From the NCBI RefSeq assembly GCF_018613795.1, contig NZ_JAGGPN010000009.1, positions 104,900 through 146,691 on the forward strand: a stretch of 41,792 bases of DNA, in the 5' to 3' direction. Origin of the DNA: Arthrobacter sp. ISL-65. Lineage in GTDB: Bacteria; Actinomycetota; Actinomycetes; Actinomycetales; Micrococcaceae. The position numbers and the translations under genes are program-made. The first letter of the stretch is position 1. Every line of letters begins with the position of its first letter. A model generated the notes under the pieces. That model ran no database searches, had not been told where the DNA came from, and was given only the letters and a program-made list of their open reading frames with translations. Positions 39,437 through 41,792 of the stretch are shown piece by piece.

Positions 39437-39751
39437 GGGAGTCGCCTTTCGCGAATTGCCTGTTAGGCGCTCCCGGTGGCGACTAGCTCAGTCGCGCGAT
39501 CGTGGACTGCAGGGGAGCACCCGGTGCGGATACTGCGTTCATGGGTCTCACCTCCTGCCGATAGTTCACGATCACGGGAATGATCGCACACCAGTGTCGC
39601 GGTGCGCAATGGCATTAAGCCGGCTGCCGCATCGCTGTCGAATGCACCATGGCTCGCTGCTTGGGCTGGTGAACTCCGCCACACCCGGAATTGTTGCACA
39701 CGCTAGGCAGTTACAGCTGGTGAACCTAATGCATTCTGAAAGGAACTCCGC
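39437..39751. other. 315-bp divergent region with a small leader ORF
   Basis: It holds a 19-codon minus-strand ORF (39483-39542) upstream of the patatin gene and, on the plus strand, AAAGGAA before the Old Yellow Enzyme ATG. A possible minus-strand promoter TTGCGC/GATCAT lies near 39585-39610. Nothing else is convincing. Confidence 0.6.
39483..39542 (-). CDS. Candidate 19-residue leader peptide upstream of the patatin gene
   Basis: Minus strand: ATG at 39542, reading MNAVSAPGAPLQSTIARLS, TAG at 39483-39485. The Shine-Dalgarno AGGAGGTGA (39548-39556) is perfect, with 5-nt spacing, stronger than that of any full-length gene nearby. Its stop lies 46 bp before the patatin ATG. It may be a leader peptide controlling the patatin gene, or the remnant start of a gene. 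No homology is claimed. Confidence 0.5.
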   Translation of the reverse strand: MNAVSAPGAPLQSTIARLS

Positions 39752-40825
39752 ATGCTGTTTTCCCCGCTGACTCTCGGCGAGCTCGAACTTCCCAACCGCC
39801 TCGTCATGGCACCGCTGACCCGTGTCCGTACCGGCCAGGAGGGCGTCCCCGGGCCGCTCGTGGCGGAGCACTACCGCCAGCGTGCGTCGCTCGGCCTGAT
39901 CGTCAGCGAGGGAATCTACCCCAGCCCGGCCGGCCGCTCCTACCCGGGTCAGCCCGGGCTGGCGACCCCCGAGCAGATAGCCGGCTGGAAGAAAGTCACC
40001 GACGCAGTCCACGCCGAGGGTGGCCGGATTTTTGCCCAGATCATGCACGGCGGACGCGTCTCGCACGAGGACATCAACGGCGGCCACCGCGTCGTGGCCC
40101 CCAGTGCGATCGCCGTCGAAGGTGAGACGCGGACCTACAACGGCAAGCAGCCGCACCCGGTCCCGCACGAGCTTTCCACTGACGAGCTGCCCGTCGTCCG
40201 CGAGGAAATCGTCACGGCGTCGCGCAACGCCATTGAGGCCGGGTTCGACGGCGTTGAGCTGCACTCCGCCAACGGTTACCTTCTCCATGAGTTCCTGGCG
40301 CCGAACACCAACGTCCGCACCGACAGCTACGGCGGCTCGCCCGAAAACCGCGCCCGCTTCGTAATCGAGACGGTGAACGCCGTCGTGGAGGCGCTGGGTG
40401 CCAACCGCGTCGGCATCCGGATCTCGCCCGAACACAACGTCCAGGGCATCGAAGAGACCGATGCCGCCGACGTCCGGGCAACCTACGAAGTGCTGGTCAA
40501 CTCCATCGCCCCGCTGGACCTGGCCTACCTGAGCATCCTGCACGCCGAGCCGACCGGCGACCTGGTCCAGGACCTGCGGTCACGCTTCAACGGCACGTTC
40601 CTGGTCAACACCGGCTTCGGCGTCATCACCACTCGCGAGGAAGCACTGTCGCTCGTGGCCGACGGCCACGCGGACGCCGTCGTGGTGGGCCGGCCCGCCA
40701 TCGCCAACCCGGACCTCGCCCGCCGCTGGCGCGAGGGCCTGCCGCTGAACGAGCCGGACCAGTCCACGTTCTACGGCGAGGGCGCCAAGGGCTACACCGA
40801 CTACCCGGTGTACCAGCCGGCCTAG
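39752..40825 (+). CDS. Old Yellow Enzyme family alkene reductase (FMN)
   Basis: A 357-residue FMN-dependent TIM-barrel ene-reductase (NemA/XenB/OYE class) that reduces activated C=C bonds or nitro groups with NAD(P)H. Visible: LPNRLVMAPLTR with Thr23, GRIFAQIMHGGRVSH, and the substrate triad His171/Asn174/Tyr176 in ELHSANGYLLHEFLAPNTNVRTDSYGGSPENRARF. The C-terminal phosphate-binding segment is VNTGFGVITTREEALSLVADGHADAVVVGRP. Full family length. Divergent from the patatin gene; a strong terminator follows. Confidence 0.95.
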   Translation: MLFSPLTLGELELPNRLVMAPLTRVRTGQEGVPGPLVAEHYRQRASLGLIVSEGIYPSPAGRSYPGQPGLATPEQIAGWKKVTDAVHAEGGRIFAQIMHGGRVSHEDINGGHRVVAPSAIAVEGETRTYNGKQPHPVPHELSTDELPVVREEIVTASRNAIEAGFDGVELHSANGYLLHEFLAPNTNVRTDSYGGSPENRARFVIETVNAVVEALGANRVGIRISPEHNVQGIEETDAADVRATYEVLVNSIAPLDLAYLSILHAEPTGDLVQDLRSRFNGTFLVNTGFGVITTREEALSLVADGHADAVVVGRPAIANPDLARRWREGLPLNEPDQSTFYGEGAKGYTDYPVYQPA

Positions 40826-40858
40826 CCCTGGCACTGCTCCGTCCCGAGCCTCGTAAGT

Positions 40859-40899
40859 AACCACTGGAACCGCCCGTTCGCCGGGCGGTTCCAGTGGTT
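40859..40899 (+). terminator. Strong terminator hairpin after the Old Yellow Enzyme gene
   Basis: Perfect 18-bp arms AACCACTGGAACCGCCCG and CGGGCGGTTCCAGTGGTT around TTCGC, with a short T run after. Confidence 0.85.
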
Positions 40900-40967
40900 T
40901 GGCTGGGTGAGACGCAGCCGGGTGTGTCATTCGCGGGACTACCTCGCGGCGTTCCCTGAGGCGTCCC

Positions 40968-40975
40968 TATAGGAT
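40968..40975 (+). promoter_or_regulatory. -10 box for a leaderless gntR transcript
   Basis: TATAGGAT (TAGGAT at 40970-40975) ends 6 nt before the ATG at 40982, and no Shine-Dalgarno is present, so translation is probably leaderless. Confidence 0.5.
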
Positions 40976-40981
40976 CTGATC

Positions 40982-41713
40982 ATGCAAAAAGCGTCCAACG
41001 GCACCCGCGCCGGGAACCGGCCCGAGGATCAGACCGGGCTCAAGGGAGGCAGGACCGTCAGCCGCCAGGTCCTGGCCGACCACGTCTACGAGGAGTTGCT
41101 GGCCTCGCTCATGGACGGCAGGCTGGAACCCGGTGCCGCCGTCAGCATTGACGGAACTGCCCGCGAACTGGACGTTTCCCCGACCCCTGTCCGCGAGGCA
41201 CTGGCTCGCCTGGAACACACCGGCATGGTCCGGAGGGTGGCGCTCAAGGGTTACCGTGTGGCGCCGGTGTTCACCCGCGAGGACTTCGCGGATCTCATGG
41301 AGGCCCGCCTCGCGATCGAGCCGGTCAACGCCCGCCTTGCCTGCACGCGCCTGAACCCGCACCGCCTCGGCGAGCTTGAACAGACAGTCGCCGACCTGAA
41401 GTCCGCGCCGCGCGGCCCGTCCTTTGCCGAGTACAAGGACTACCTCGAGGCCGACGAGCGCTTCCACCAGCTGATTGCCCAGCAGACTGACAACCAGTTC
41501 CTCCTAGGTGCGTACGCTGCGCTAGGCGGACAGGTTCAGCGCTTCCGGCTTTTCGGCGGCGTAGGCATCACAGACGCTGAGTACGCCATCGCCGAGCATC
41601 AGTCCGTCCTGGACGCACTGTCCAGCGGCGATCCTGAGAAGGCCGAAGCCGCCATGGCGGTCCACATTCAGAAGGTCCGCGAACGCGCCATGGCGGACGC
41701 CCCGGAGGAGTAG
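40982..41713 (+). CDS. GntR-family (FCD) transcriptional regulator
   Basis: A 243-residue FadR/VanR-type regulator. An unstructured 28-residue N-terminus is followed by the wHTH (about 30-95; ELDVSPTPVREALARLEHTGMVRRV) and an FCD domain (about 98-235) with its metal-site type residues (EADERFHQLIAQQTDN; AEHQSVLDALSSGD). The target is not visible: the Old Yellow Enzyme upstream is separated by a strong terminator, so the regulated genes probably lie right of the window. Confidence 0.92.
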   Translation: MQKASNGTRAGNRPEDQTGLKGGRTVSRQVLADHVYEELLASLMDGRLEPGAAVSIDGTARELDVSPTPVREALARLEHTGMVRRVALKGYRVAPVFTREDFADLMEARLAIEPVNARLACTRLNPHRLGELEQTVADLKSAPRGPSFAEYKDYLEADERFHQLIAQQTDNQFLLGAYAALGGQVQRFRLFGGVGITDAEYAIAEHQSVLDALSSGDPEKAEAAMAVHIQKVRERAMADAPEE

Positions 41714-41772
41714 CAGCGGCCGCCGTGCTGAGCGGCAGCAACCCGCGCTTCAGGCCCGCGCACCCCAAAGTA

Positions 41773-41792
41773 GGTAGCAGCAGAGGGCGTTC
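41773..41792. repeat. Partial copy of the 58-nt palindromic repeat, cut by the window end
   Basis: GGTAGCAGCAGAGGGCGTTC matches 8834-8853 at 18 of 20 positions, and appears at the same left-half position of the palindrome. The right half is outside the window. Confidence 0.65.

Noticed and set aside
39463..39699. 78-codon minus-strand frame upstream of patatin
   Set aside because: No RBS; the overlapping 19-codon ORF has a perfect one in another frame.
1..41792. tRNA, rRNA, riboswitch or intact insertion sequence
   Set aside because: No cloverleaf, conserved aptamer or transposase motif was recognised anywhere on either strand by reading; short or divergent RNAs could be missed.

Overview
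The window is a chromosomal segment of a high-GC Gram-positive bacterium, most likely an Arthrobacter/Pseudarthrobacter-type member of the Micrococcaceae. This rests on strong G/C bias at third codon positions, GTG/TTG starts, GntR/MarR/TetR-controlled catabolic and efflux units, a DUF6318-type lipoprotein paired with a secreted PKD-like protein, and intergenic palindromic repeats. I see no rRNA, tRNA, CRISPR array, intact insertion sequence or phage gene.

Left part (1-13165): a MarR regulator divergent from a DHA1 efflux pump with three TTGC-type half-palindromes between them; a UTRA-type GntR regulator with its own promoter and operator, followed by an orphan iolB; a class I amidotransferase of the PuuD type; a SRPBCC protein; a FadR-type GntR regulator followed by an ACS-family transporter and a short-chain dehydrogenase, with a 13-nt palindrome just downstream of the transporter promoter; a LOG-like Rossmann protein; a secreted matrixin-type protease; a ferritin-like/VIT1 iron or manganese transporter; and a small acidic protein.

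Middle part (13166-26284): a sodium:solute symporter and a HTH-cupin regulator are divergent, followed by an agmatinase-family ureohydrolase translationally coupled to a thiamine-diphosphate enzyme. I read this as a guanidino-compound (arginine-transaminase-like) catabolic unit. Next come a MarR plus 14-TM DHA2 exporter operon in which the exporter carries a long cytosolic coiled-coil tail, and an operon of a heterodimeric ABC exporter (one degenerate and one canonical ATP site), a hotdog thioesterase and a small membrane protein.

Right part (26339-41792): a McrBC-type restriction module whose McrC has Gln in place of the expected nuclease Lys; a TetR regulator with an 18-nt palindromic operator; a divergent histidine kinase/response regulator pair; an orphan Vsr endonuclease behind a PNPOx-like protein; an NCS1 permease; a lower-GC pair (lipoprotein plus PKD-like secreted protein) with four TTA codons; a patatin-like lipase preceded by an overlooked 19-codon ORF with a perfect Shine-Dalgarno; an Old Yellow Enzyme; and a second FCD-type GntR regulator.

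Three families of intergenic repeats run through the window: a TATCTGTACAAAAACTC element (3 arms), an AAATGTCCGTTCGCGCT element (5 copies) and a 58-nt palindrome at 8830-8887 with a second partial copy cut by the window end.
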